64,000 nt of DNA from Larix kaempferi. Its lineage: Eukaryota; Streptophyta; Pinopsida; Pinales; Pinaceae. Made by a program: the position numbers and the translations under genes. How positions within the stretch are numbered: position 1 is the stretch's first letter; every line of letters begins with the position of its first letter. Of the stretch, positions 44,963-56,137 are shown one piece after another. The notes beneath the pieces are model-generated. The model ran no database searches and was not told the DNA's origin. It worked only from the letters and a program-made list of their open reading frames with translations. The DNA is taken from NCBI GenBank assembly GCA_027924585.1, contig BSBM01000597.1:1137501-1201500 (forward strand), given 5' to 3'.

Positions 44963-46184
44963 TGTAGATTTTCTGCCTTCAAGCGCCTGCTGGTTTAATG
45001 CCAAGTTATAGGTGGTTTTCACCTACAGCCCTGTTGTGCATTGGCTGTAGGCTACTTAATGCCAAAATTTAAATGAACAGTAAACACACACTGAAAGCAA
45101 TTTACAGGCTGCAAGCTAATTTACAAACATTCACACACAAATTTGACACAGTAGTTTTTGGCCAAATCGAGCTCTAGAAAAACCCCCACGGGGAAAACCA
45201 GTTGAGTGAGTGAGAGAGATTTATTATTCCATCAACAAAGCAAATCAACAGCAGTACACAATCAAATACAACTTATCTCTACTTCAATTGCACCCTGGTT
45301 TGCCTCGATTTCAGTGCACAACTGCTGCCTGGAAATGAGAGCAGATCCTTCTCGGTTTCTGTGCAATTGCAGGTGCTGTATCCTCCTCGAATTCTGTGCA
45401 GTAACCACACGCAGAACCCTGCTGACTGTCACTGGAATTTCTGTATGGACTAACCCCAGAACTTGACTGTGTTTGACTGCTGTACTTACTATTGTACCAG
45501 ACCCTTCTCATAAACAAAAAACGTGTGGACTGAATCTCCTCACAGCAAGACAATAGAACACGGGTTCTATACCTGGGATTTATATTACAATAACTGAGCC
45601 TCAAATAAATGAAGCTGCCTGCAAATACACGCCCAGACTCCACCTCAACCTGTGCGCTAATGAAATAGACTGCTGAAGGTACCTTCACGATTTTATTGCA
45701 GAGATGACAGCAGCTCTCACGGTTCACTTTGTTAATGATAAAAGCCAGAAAGAGTACCTTGAAAACTGAGCCAAATGCCAAAGAACTGTGCCTAGAAACT
45801 CGTGCCCAAGAGATCACGAGTTCTGTACCTGCGCCCTAGCTTCTCCTTCTTCAGACTCTCGAGCTCCCTTCTCCTCATTCACTTCCTTAACATCATAACA
45901 ATGATCTAGGTATTCGAGCCTCCCTCCCTTTTTGTTCATCCCTAAAAGGGAATCTTCAGCCAATGGTGGAGATTAAAACACATCAAGGGCTGAGATTGAT
46001 TGTGAGTAAAAGACACTTAATTAATTCACTTAATTAAATATTACTCACTCACTTTATGACATAGGACAAAAAGTGACTTTAATGTCTCATTAATTAATCA
46101 ATTAATGTGAGGGTCCCACCACCCCATTCTTAGTGACTTAGGCTAAGTCACTAGGGGAACTCGACCAAGGTATAAAAACTAACA
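44963..46184 (-). repeat. Copia-2 3' LTR
   Basis: On the minus strand begins TGTTAGTTTTTATACCTTGG and ends AGAAAATCTACA. The purine tract AAGAGGGAG lies directly upstream (46185-46193). Confidence 0.97.
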
Positions 46185-49100
46185 CTCCCTCTTACCGAGG
46201 AAGGAGTTCCGCACCACTCCCAACTTATCTCTGAAGAAGACAAACTTCCCCCTCCCCAAAGATTTCGTTAGGACATCTGCAACCTGCTGATCAGTGGATA
46301 TGTACTGAAGCTCAACTGCTCCTCTCTGAACGTAGTCCCGGATGAAGTGATATCTGATCTCAATATGCTTTGACCTGTCGTGAAAAACTGGATTCTCAGA
46401 GAGCTGAATGCAACTCTGATTGTCGCAGTAAATCACCGTAGGCCTCAGCTGCTGATCAAATAAATCTACCAATAACTTACGAAGCCACAGTGCTTCGCAA
46501 GTCGCCTGACTGGCTGCCATATACTCAGCCTCAGCAGAACTCAATGCGACGGACTTCTATTTCCTGCTGAACCACGACACTGCTGCCGAGCCCAAGCTGA
46601 AACAGCAACCGGAAGTGCTCTTCCGGTCCCTCACACAACCTGCCCAGTCTGAATCTGTGAACCCAATCAAACTAACTCCACCTGAACTCCTGTAGTCCAA
46701 ACCATAATCCACCGTCCCTGCAAGGTATCTCAAGATGTGCTTTGCAGCACTCCAATGTACACTCCTAGGCTGCACCATGAACTGGCTAAGAGTGTTGACT
46801 GCAAAGCACAAGTCTGGCCTGGTGTTGTCCAGATACATCAACGATCCGATGAGCTGACGATATAATGTGGGATCCACCAACTTACCACCTGAAGCATGAA
46901 GTTGCTTCAAGTTGGTGATCATAGGTGTAGACATGGGCCTGCAGTCGTCCATCCGAAAAGTCTTCAGGATCTCTGCAGCATACTTCCCCTGTCCAAGGAA
47001 AATATGTCCTGGCTCCTGCCATACCTCCATCCCCAAATAGTAATGCATCAGCCCAATATCTGTCATCTCATACTCAGCTGCAAGATCTCTCTTGCACAGA
47101 GCAATAAGACGCTCATCTCCAGTGATAAATAAATCATCAACGTATAGCAGAAGAATGAGCGGATCTCCACCAACCACAATGTAGTATAGGTTGGGATCAG
47201 CCTCACTCTTCTGGAATCCCATCGACATCAGATACGCATCTATCCTGGAGTACCAAGCTCTGGGAGCTTGTTTCAGACCGTACAAGGCTTTCCTAAGCCT
47301 GCAAACATGTGAATCTCTCTCATGTGTCTCAAATCCCTGTGGCTGCTCCAAGTACACCTCCTCCTGCAGAAGACCATTGAGAAATGCAGTCTTCACATCC
47401 ATCTGGTGGATCCTCCAACCCATCTCTACTGCAATCGATATCACTGCCCTGATGGAGGAATACCGAGCCACTGGAGCAAAAGTCTCATCATAGTCGACTC
47501 CCTCAACCTGTGAGAACCCCCGAGCCACAAACCGAGCCTTGAACTTCTCTACACTGCCATCAACTGCATGCTTGACCTTGTAGAGCCACTTGGAAGTCAC
47601 AACTGACTTCCCCTCAGGCCTCGGTACAATCTCCCAAGCATCATTCTTCATGATGGAATGGTACTCTTCCATCATGGCATCTCTCCAAACCTGATGCTGA
47701 GAAGCCTCCTCATATGTAGAAGGCGCTGAGTCACGAAGACTCGCAACAAGGGCTGACCCATATCTATCTGGCTCAAAAATAGTCCTGATCTGCTCCTGAG
47801 GTCTACCAAATGCCTCTGCTTCCTTCAAGGTGTCTTGAAGCCACTTGGGCTTCTTCTTCCTTGAAGGCTCCTCTGGACCTGGTGTAACCTCCTCTGAGGA
47901 TGTGTCAGAAGCATGAGGTCTACCACCCCTAGGACCTGTAGCTGAAGAACTAGTCCCAGAAGACCCTGCAATCTGTGAGCCAGAAATCGGTGATCCTGAA
48001 CCTGTGGGAGTCCCTGTACCTGTGATCTGAACCACTGACGCTGTAGAACCTGTGCCTGTACCAAGTGATCCAGTCACCCCAGAAACCTGTGGACCTGTAA
48101 CCTGTATTGAAGAAGCCTGTACCAACTGAGGTGTGGGAGCTGGTGTCTCCCCCTGCTCTAACTCTCTGGACTTTCTGAAGGCCCTCTCCTCCTCAAACTT
48201 TACTTCCCGCCTAACTACAACTCGCCTCTGGCCAGGAATGTAAAGCCGATATGCCTTCGAAGTCTCGTCGTAACCCACAAAGATGCCTCTCTCTGCGGTG
48301 GGCTCGAACTTCGTCCTCCTCTCTGAGGGGACGTGAGAGTAAGTCAGAGAGCCAAATATGCGAAAGTGGCTCACCTCAGGCTTCTTGCCTGAATACATCT
48401 CCTCTGGAGTCATCTTCCCCACGGCACGGTGGGGACTCCTGTTCTGCAGGTACATTGCAGTGTTGCAGGCCTCATCCCACAGAAAGAACGGTAAACCCTG
48501 ATCATGAAGCATGGCCCTCGCTGCTCCAATGATCGACCTGTTCTTTCTCTCTGCTACTCCATTCTGCTCAGGAGTGTAGGGAACTGTCAACTGACGCTGT
48601 ATGCCCTCCTGTCTGCAGAATGCACTGAACTCCTTGGAGGTATACTCACCCCCGTTGTCTGACCTCAACGTCCTGATCTTCCTCCCCGTCTGCTTCTCCA
48701 CAAGGGCTTTGAACCCTTAGAGGACATCTAATACAAGTGAGGACTTCTTGCCCCGCAAGAAGTAGATCCAGGTCTTCCTGGAGTAGTCATCAATAAAGCT
48801 GATGTAGTACTCATGGCCACTCAAGGAAACTGAGGACATAGGACCACATATGTCGGTATGAATCAGATCGAGCACACCTGCTGCTCTCGTGTCACTGGTA
48901 GGAAACACGGTCTTGGTGTACTTTCCCAAAGCACACCCTCTGCATACATCACTCTGCTCAGAGTCAAAATCAGGTAAACCTGTGACCATGCTCCGCAACA
49001 CTCCCAAAGCGGGGTGATGTAAATGGGCCATCCTCCCGTGCCATAACTCACACATCTCACTGCTGCTGCTGTGTGCTAGAGCATGCTGCGGCTGAAACAA

Positions 49101-50458
49101 GAGCTTGTACAGTCGTCCACATCTAACTCCAATATCCATGGGAGTAGATACACCTGTGGTCTTGGGATATATCTGCACTCTCCCATCTGAGAAGCAAACC
49201 CCAAGACCCCTGTCCTCAATCGTGGAAACTGAAACAAGGTTCTTCTTCAGCCCAGGGACGTACAACACATCCCTCAAAGTCATGGGACTCATGGACTCCC
49301 TCTCAAATACAACTGTCCCCTGACCCACTGCTCTAACTATGGTGTTGTCGCCAAGTACCACCTCCACCTCTCTCTCTGTGCGTGACAACTCGGAGAAGAA
49401 CTCTCGAGTACCTGTCATGTGCCTCGAAGCTCCGCTGTCAATATACCACGTACCAGTGGTGGAAGGACCTGTCTGATGCCCAGTCAACAATGAGTGCTCA
49501 ACCTACGTATCCATATCAATGCTGGTGGCTAAAGAAACTCTCTCTCTCTCTCACTCTGTCCAGCATAAAGGGAAAACTCCCTCTGAAACCTGTCACCAAA
49601 CTCATCTATCTCTGCTGAGGCTGCTGTCTGCTGACCTGGTCCCTTCTTCCTCTTCTTGTTTGGACACTGAGATGCATAGTGCCCAAACGCCTGACAACAG
49701 TAGCACTTGATTTTACTCAAGTCCTTCTTCTGCCCACCCTGTGTATGATGCTGCTGCTGCTGCTGCTATCCCTTGGCCCCATGCTTCTTGGGACCCTTCT
49801 TCTTCTTCCCTTTGGCTGTGAGAGCCACGTTCTCCTCATCTGCTATACCACCTGATGTACTGCCCTGTACGAGACCCCTCCTGGTCTCCTCCTGTACAAA
49901 GTCATCCCACAACCTCTCCCAGGATGGAAGGTTCTCCCTGCCCACAATGGCCTGCACAAATGCACTCCAGGGCCTTGAAGCCCCATTGACTGCTGTGCGG
50001 ACTAACTCTGTAGGGGATACCACCTCACCAACTGCTGCTAGTTCATCACGAACTGCTGAGATCCTGGTGAGATAAGCTGTGACTCTCTCTCCTCCGGTCA
50101 TCCTGATACTCTTGAGCTTCTCCTTGAGAACCATCTTCCTGTTCTCGTTGGAGCTCTCATACAAGCTGATCAAGGCACTCCACATCTCGTGTGCCTTGGT
50201 CTTTCCGGAAATGTGAGGGATGATGTGGTCCTTCACTGCATCTAGAATGATTCTCCTAGCCTTACAGTCTTTCTTGTTGAAGACTGAAAGAGCGGTCATA
50301 TCTGAGCCATCTGGAATAGTAATGGGGTATGTGGTGGTGTTCCTCACCACCTCTTCCCATAACTCATTCTCCTCTAACAGCAATAGAATTCTGGCCTTCC
50401 AAGGCACAAAATTCTCCGTCCCACTCAATCTGTCCTCTATCCTCAACCCTGTAGCCAT
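46179..50458 (-). pseudogene. Copia Gag-Pol polyprotein with nonsense mutations
   Basis: Same domain chain as in copia-1. The gag start MATG is at 50458. Breaks compared with the intact copy: TAG for CAG at the head of the poly-Gln run (about 49763), one extra GA in a GA repeat (about 49545, frameshift), TAG for CAG in the linker before the protease (about 49505), TAA for CAA between integrase blocks (about 48717), and TAG for CAG in RNase H (about 46557). All four stops are C-to-T changes. Catalytic motifs (DSGA, PYTPEQNGVAE, YVDD, DSDWAG) are still present, so decay is recent. The linker is shorter in Gly-Thr repeats than in copia-1. Confidence 0.95.
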
Positions 50459-50570
50459 CTGGAAATCAGTCCAAAAGAACGCTGCCCACATCAAAGGTAA
50501 GAACACTTAGTTTTCTGAGATCTGCAAATTTTGAGTGTGTCTGCAAATCTGTTTAATTTCTGCCCCCTGC

Positions 50571-50582
50571 GCTCTGATACCA
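50571..50582 (-). other. Copia-2 primer binding site
   Basis: Minus strand TGGTATCAGAGC, directly next to the 5' LTR end at 50583. Confidence 0.97.
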
Positions 50583-51804
50583 TGTAGATTTTCTGCCTTC
50601 AAGCGCCTGCTGGTTTAATGCCAAGTTATAGGTGGTTTTCACCTACAGCCCTGTTGTGCATTGGCTGTAGGCTACTTAATGCCAAAATTTAAATGAACAG
50701 TAAACACACACTGAAAGCAATTTACAGGCTGCAAGCTAATTTACAAACATTCACACACAAATTTGACACAGTAGTTTTTGGCCAAATCGAGCCCTGGAAA
50801 AACCCCCACGGGGAAAACCAGTTGAGTGAGTGAGAGAGATTTATTATTCCATCAACAAAGCAAATCAACAACAGTACACAATCAAATACAACTTATCTCT
50901 ACTTCAATTGCACCCTGGTCTGCCTCGATTTCAGTGCACAATTGCTGCCTGGAAATGAGAGCAGATCCTTCTCGGTTTCTGTGCAATTGCAGGTGTTGTA
51001 TCCTCCTCAAATTCTGTGCAGTAACCACACGCAGAACCCTGCTGACTGTCACTGGAATTTCTGTATGGACTAACCCCAGAACTTGACTGTGTTTGACTGC
51101 TGTACTTACTACTGTACCAGACCCTTCTCATAAACAAAAAACGTGTGGACTGAATCTCCTCACAGCAAGACATTAGAACACGGGTTCTGTACCTGGGATT
51201 TATATTACAATAACTGAGCCTCAAATAAATGAAGCTGCCTGCAAATACACGCCCAGACTCCACCTCAACCTGTGCGCTAATGAAATAGACTGCTGAAGGT
51301 ACCTTCACGATTTTATTGCAGAGATGACAGCAGCTCTCACGGTTCACTTTGTTAATGATAAAAGCCAGAAAGAGTACCTTGAAAACTGAGCCAAATGCCA
51401 AAGAACTGTGCCTAGAAACTCGTGCCCAAGAGATCACGAGTTCTGTACCTGCGCCCTAGCTTCTCCTTCTTCAGACTCTCGAGCTCCCTTCTCCTCATTC
51501 ACTTCCTTAACATCATAACAATGATCTAGGTATTCGAGCCTCCCTCCCTTTTTGTTCATCCCTAAAAGGGAATCTTCAGCCAATGGTGGAGATTAAAACA
51601 CATCAAGGGCTGAGATTGATTGTGAGTAAAAGACACTTAATTAATTCACTTAATTAAATATTACTCACTCACTTTATGACATAGGACAAGAAGTGACTTT
51701 AATGTCTCATTAATTAATCAATTAATGTGAGGGTCCCACCACCCCATTCTTAGTGACTTAGGCTAAGTCACTAGGGGAACTCGACCAAGGTATAAAAACT
51801 AACA
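50583..51804 (-). repeat. Copia-2 5' LTR
   Basis: Pairs with 44963-46184, same 1,222-bp length. The right boundary TGTTAG (minus) abuts TSD TCCTC. Confidence 0.97.
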
Positions 51805-53018
51805 TCCTCCAACTTGCCTTCCTTACAAAAACCCTCAATGAGCGCACTGTACGTGACAACATCAGGGCGTATGTTATTGTCAACCATTTCGTGGAAGAAC
51901 TTCCCAGCCTCATCTAACTTGCCTCCCTTACTTGAACCATGAATAAGTGCATTGTATATGAAAATGTTAGGGCACATATTTTTGTTGGACATTTCATAGA
52001 AGAGCTCCATAGCCTCCTCCAACTTGCCTTTCTTACAAAAACCATCAATAAGCATACTGTATGTGACAATATCAGGGCATATTTTTTCGTTGGTCATTTC
52101 GTGGAAGAGATTCCTAGCCTGGTCCAACTTGCTTTTCTTACCAAAACCATCAATAAACATACTGTATGTGACAATATCAGGATATATGCTTCTGTTGGAC
52201 ATGTCATAGAAGAAATTCATAGCCTCGTCCAACTTGCCCTCTTTGCAAAAACCATTAATCAGGGCATTATATGTAACGACATTGGGGCCATAACCTTTGT
52301 TCAACATATGATACAATAGTTTCTTGGCCTCTTGGAGTTTACCTTCTTTGCATAGACCATCCATTAAGGTTGTAAACGTGACTGCATCAGGCTCATGGCC
52401 TTTTTGCAGCATAATAGCTAATAACTCAAATGCCTGACGGGTTTTCCCTATCTTGCAGAGTTCGTCTAGTAGGGTATTATATGTAAAAAGATTAGGAGCC
52501 TGTCTTTTACTTACCATTTCATTAAAAAGTTTGGCAACATGCTCTATCCTTCCCTCCCTGCAAAGCCCTTTGATGAGAGTACTGAAGGTTATGACATCTG
52601 GAATATACTCATGTGCTTCCATTTCTTCAAACACTTTGAATGCATAATCCACTCGACCTGTTTGATAGTGACAATTGATGATAATGTTCAAAGTTATCAA
52701 ATCTAGAACAATGTCTGCTTTAATCATCAGTTTGTAAACAGATAATGATGATTCATGTCGATTCCGCCGGACTAGGCTACTTAACAAAAGATTGCTTGTG
52801 ATGACAGTGGGCTTGGATTTAGAATTAGCTGAAAGCAAATGCTTGAAGGTGTCCATTGCCTCTTGAAGCCTGTTGGTGTGACATAATTCTTTGATGCGGG
52901 TCTTGGCAGTGGCATTGAAAGTGTGGAAGGAGTGTTGGAGAATGATATGGGAAGCAACTAAATTCCTCTTACATATGGAAAGCATTGTCTTCCTCTTCAT
53001 ACCGGCCAACATTTCCAT

Positions 53019-55285
53019 ATGTTGGGGGGAGTGGATTGAGATTGCAAACTTATGATATGGTTTGCTTCTGCCTAGGGATCAACTGTGATGATGCGTTTAA
53101 TTGAAGTTTGAACTCTTGTCCAGTTACCCTCTTTTCTGGAGTCGGGGTGGGATCTTCTTCTCTGATTATCCTTGTAGGAATATCATGAAAACCTCTGTAT
53201 TGGACCTTTTGGATTTGCTACTGCATCACAGTAGGAGGGGGAGGGTTTTGTCCCCCAGCCCTCGAATAATTGCTCATCTTGATCTACCTCAAAAATGCAG
53301 GAAAAATAAATTCCCTGCCATTTGTCCTTCTGATTTCCAAAAATAACTAAGTCTCCATAATGCTATGCTCCACACTGTCACTCTATGCTCTATTCTATTA
53401 TGCTATGCTCCTTTCCGCTTCACTATCACTTGACTAGTTTTCTTGATTTCTTTATCCCAAAGCCAAGTATCCACTAAAGAATGATTTCAACAGTTATCGT
53501 AGTAATATTTTTCATAAATGTGTCATTTTGTCAAGACTCCAACCTGTAAAATTTCTTTCTATTCCCTAGAGGATTTCATAAACTCATGCATTACTTTCAA
53601 GCACCTAAAGTTCTATTGAGATAGATGACATATTTTTTTCTTTTGAAAGGAAACAACCATAAGTAGTGTCAAACAAAATTGCAAAGAGATTCCTTTCTTC
53701 TAATAGTTAATATGATTTAAGTTTTTAATGGTTTTTTTATGTAATCTAGTTGTTTCATGTGGATTTTTTTAGAGTTACCATATGTACATAGGCTTACAAT
53801 TTGACAGATAATTCTGATTTGATGCAGCCTAGCCATCCTGTATTGGTGTTGCTATCAGAGAGGCAGTCCTCCATGACGAAAGGATAGGGGTGACCAGATC
53901 TACATTTGTTTAGTGTTAGAAGGCAAAAATAATTCCAATGTGTACTTTCTACATTTATCAAAACCTGTGGGTTGACGATGTTATATGTAGTTGTTAGCAA
54001 TAACCTTGAATTTTGGGCTTTTTGATGTTCTTCTCTTTTGAGGAAGGGCATATTGTTGTTTTAGTAGAGGTCAAGCATTAGATATATTAATATATGAGCA
54101 AGGACTACTTTGAATTTTACATCATTTTGTATTAAATGCAGTTGGGTGACATGTTTGTGAACCATACAAGCAAGCCAGTTTAATGTACATTGTATTGTTA
54201 TTTCATTATAAAAAAAAATTAACCAGTTTAATGTACATTGTTTTGTTATTTCATTTTAGAAAATAATTTATTTTAAATAGATTTGATAAGACAGAAAGAT
54301 AGTTATAAGTTGATATGTATTTATTATAAACATCATTAACAAATTAGATATTTTTCTTTATAAAATACTTCTTATATTTATAAAAACATATTTACAGTGA
54401 TACTCACAAAACGTTTTGAATCCATGTCTCTATATTTAAATAAGCTCATCAAGCTACTTGCTATTAAACTACACTCTGTATTCTTGAGATTTGTGTATGA
54501 TGTTGCCTTAACTTAAGAAATGAAAAAGAGGTGTACTCACAAAAATTATGATAGGATCACCACGCTTAAAAATCAGCATATCTCCTTGTAATAAAGCATC
54601 TTGTCAGGCTTTCAACTGAACAACTAATTGGTGGTTAACTTAAGAATATAATAGCATGCCATTGCCATATAATTCTTTGGCACATACTTTGGTTGTTTGT
54701 TCCAGTTGTGGCAACATACAATTCTTTGGCACATACGTTGGTTGTTTGTTCCATTTGTGGAAACAAACATCACAAACAAGTTATGGGCATTTCAACATAT
54801 CTTCTTATATATAGGTACCTTGTAGTGAAGCATTTGTCAGCCTTCCAACTTATAATGGGCAGTTAACTTATGAACATGCCACAAAAATGATAAAATTCAT
54901 AGTGACAAAGTGGTTAAATTCACCACTCTTCTGGACTTCACTCTAGCAATGCTATGGTCGTTAGGTTCTCTATCCTCTTGGCCTTGACAGTAGTAAATAT
55001 GCAAGGCTCTATCAGCGATTGGGATTTCAAGTCTTGGCTCTATCAGCTATTTTTTTTGTGTGAGAAAAATATGAGGAGCTTTCCATGGCTTTTGCATATA
55101 GAATTTCTTCAATGGAATCTTAATTGATAATATTATTTTGTTGAAGCAAGAACAATTTTAAACAACAAATTATGGGTATGCCGAAGCAATACAACGTTCT
55201 TTTATTGCACCCCGAGGTACAATTGCTAGTTTTTAAAAAAATAGACATGTCCATTGCTATAGAGACGACAAGCGCTAGCAAGTTT
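53019..55285. other. PPR upstream region and CACTA interior, no gene recognised
   Basis: No coding sequence supported. Short direct duplications occur: CCAGTTTAATGTACATTGT (about 54174 and 54224) and AATTCTTTGGCACATAC (about 54669 and 54720). Any promoter of the PPR gene would be at about 53019-53500, but I see no clear TATA box. Confidence 0.4.
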
Positions 55286-55343
55286 CGATGAACTTGCTAT
55301 ACTAGCGACGGAAATTTTCGTCGCTAGTATAGCAAGTTCGTCG
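55286..55343. repeat. Short perfect-stem hairpin in the CACTA right end
   Basis: Arms of 25 nt (55286-55310 and 55319-55343), each containing AACTTGCTATACTAGCGACG or its inverse, separated by GAAATTTT. Only one base differs between the arms (CGATGAAC against CGACGAAC). Confidence 0.85.
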
Positions 55344-55379
55344 AAAGTAGCCGGGGCTTGTAGTTTCTATAGCGACGGA

Positions 55380-56060
55380 CATATTTTTTTTAAATATGTG
55401 AATCCGTCTCTATAGACACGCACTTTAGGTGCTATAGCCATGAACGTTCGTTGCTAGAGAGACGGAGATCGCTTTACTTATTTTTTTAAATATGAACATC
55501 CGTCGCTATCGCCACGCACTTTCGGTGCTATAGCCACGAACTTTCATTGCTAGAGAGACAGAGATCGGTTGACTTATTTCTTTTAAATATGAACATCCGT
55601 CACTATAGCCACGCACTTTCGGTGCTATAGCCACGAACTTGCGTTGCTAGAGAGACGGAGATCGATTCACTTATTTCTTTTAAATATGAACATCCATCAC
55701 TCTAGCCACGCACTTTCGGTGCTATAGCCACGAACTTTCGTTGCTAGAGAGACGGAGATCGGATCACTTATTTCTTTTAAATATGAACATCCGTCGTTAT
55801 CGCCATGAACTTTCGATGTTATAGCCACGAAATTTTGTTGCTAGAGAGACGGATATCAGTTCACTTATTTCTTTTAAATATGGCCATTCGTCGCTTGAGC
55901 CACGAACTGTCGGTGCTATAGCCACGAACGTTCGTGGCTAGAGAGACATATATTGCTTCATTTACTCTTTTTTTTAAATATAAACATCCATCGCTATAAC
56001 CACGAACGTTGGAAAGTGTTTCTACAACGACGAAATTAGTGCCACGAAAACAAAGAGTCC
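55380..56060. repeat. CACTA right subterminal array, 97-bp period
   Basis: TATGAACATCC-type anchors at 55491, 55588, 55685, 55782 and 55879 are exactly 97 bp apart, with degenerate copies before and after. Each unit contains CGCACTTTCGGTGCTATAGC, CACGAACTTTCGTTGCTAGA and GAGACGGAGATCG. The core CTATAGCCACGAA is shared with the left end, so this is probably the transposase-binding region of the element. Confidence 0.9.
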
Positions 56061-56107
56061 TGTTTTTCGCTATAGCAACGGAAAAGTGTTGCAATAGCAA
56101 CGATTTT

Positions 56108-56137
56108 CCATGGGAAAAATGTCCACATGTACTAGTG
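56108..56137. repeat. CACTA right terminal inverted repeat
   Basis: Inverse of the left end: ...CCACATGTACTAGTG, then TSD ATG at 56138-56140. Confidence 0.9.

Larger units (their letters stand above)
44963..51804 (-). mobile_element. Ty1/copia retrotransposon, complete but inactivated (copia-2)
   Basis: 6,842 bp with 1,222-bp LTRs, perfect tRNA-Met primer site, and TSD TCCTC at 44958-44962 and 51805-51809. The LTRs differ at roughly eleven positions by my reading, several times more than in copia-1, so it inserted earlier. It is the same family as copia-1: gag-pol is almost identical at protein level, but the U3 part of the LTR is strongly diverged. Confidence 0.97.
44051..53018 (-). pseudogene. 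P-class (Rf-like) pentatricopeptide repeat protein gene, split by copia-2
   Basis: PPR proteins bind organelle RNA through tandem 35-residue helical hairpins. The gene starts at 53018 (MEMLAGMKRKTMLSICKRNL, a basic N-terminus compatible with mitochondrial targeting) and runs 403 codons without a break to 51810. It holds about ten repeats of the VVTYNALINGFCKEGKLDEA type. Copia-2 sits at 44963-51804 with TSD TCCTC; across it the frame continues precisely (GKLE, then EEAMKLF). Four more near-identical repeats follow to a TAG at 44537-44539. Beyond that, decayed repeats (SKVVTCTAFIDGLCQKG, NDIAYDVLIDGLCREGKLEK, TYTTVRHGFSKVGDLEKA) continue in shifted frames to TGA at 44051-44053. The high similarity among repeats and Asp/Asn-rich code positions resemble Restorer-of-fertility-like PPRs. 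Located inside the CACTA element, so likely cargo. Confidence 0.92.
21355..56137. mobile_element. CACTA (En/Spm) superfamily transposon, 34.8 kb, with captured host-gene sequence
   Basis: Ends read CACTACTACATATGG (left) and, inverted, CACTAGTACATGTGG (right). They are flanked by the 3-bp duplication ATG (21352-21354 and 56138-56140), the hallmark of CACTA elements. Both ends carry subterminal copies of a CTATAGCCACGAA-type motif, the kind of array CACTA transposases bind. The insertion lies inside LINE ORF2 and its removal restores the reading frame. Inside are two copia elements (31036-37913 and 44963-51804), a probable solo LTR (38460-39131), exons of NUG2 and RPE, and a PPR gene. Without the later insertions it would be about 20.4 kb. 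I recognise no TNP2-type transposase, so it is probably non-autonomous or its transposase has decayed beyond recognition by eye. Confidence 0.9.

Noticed and set aside
44963-45022. PPR start MKTTYNLALNQQALEG
   Set aside because: LTR-derived; the PPR frame enters from the other side of copia-2.
45311-45817. 168-residue minus-strand ORF in the copia-2 LTR (and its copy at 50931-51437)
   Set aside because: Present in both LTRs only because they are duplicates; no known domain and it lies in LTR non-coding sequence.
51771-51809. PPR C-terminus VSFYTLVEFP
   Set aside because: These residues are encoded by the copia-2 LTR, not by PPR.
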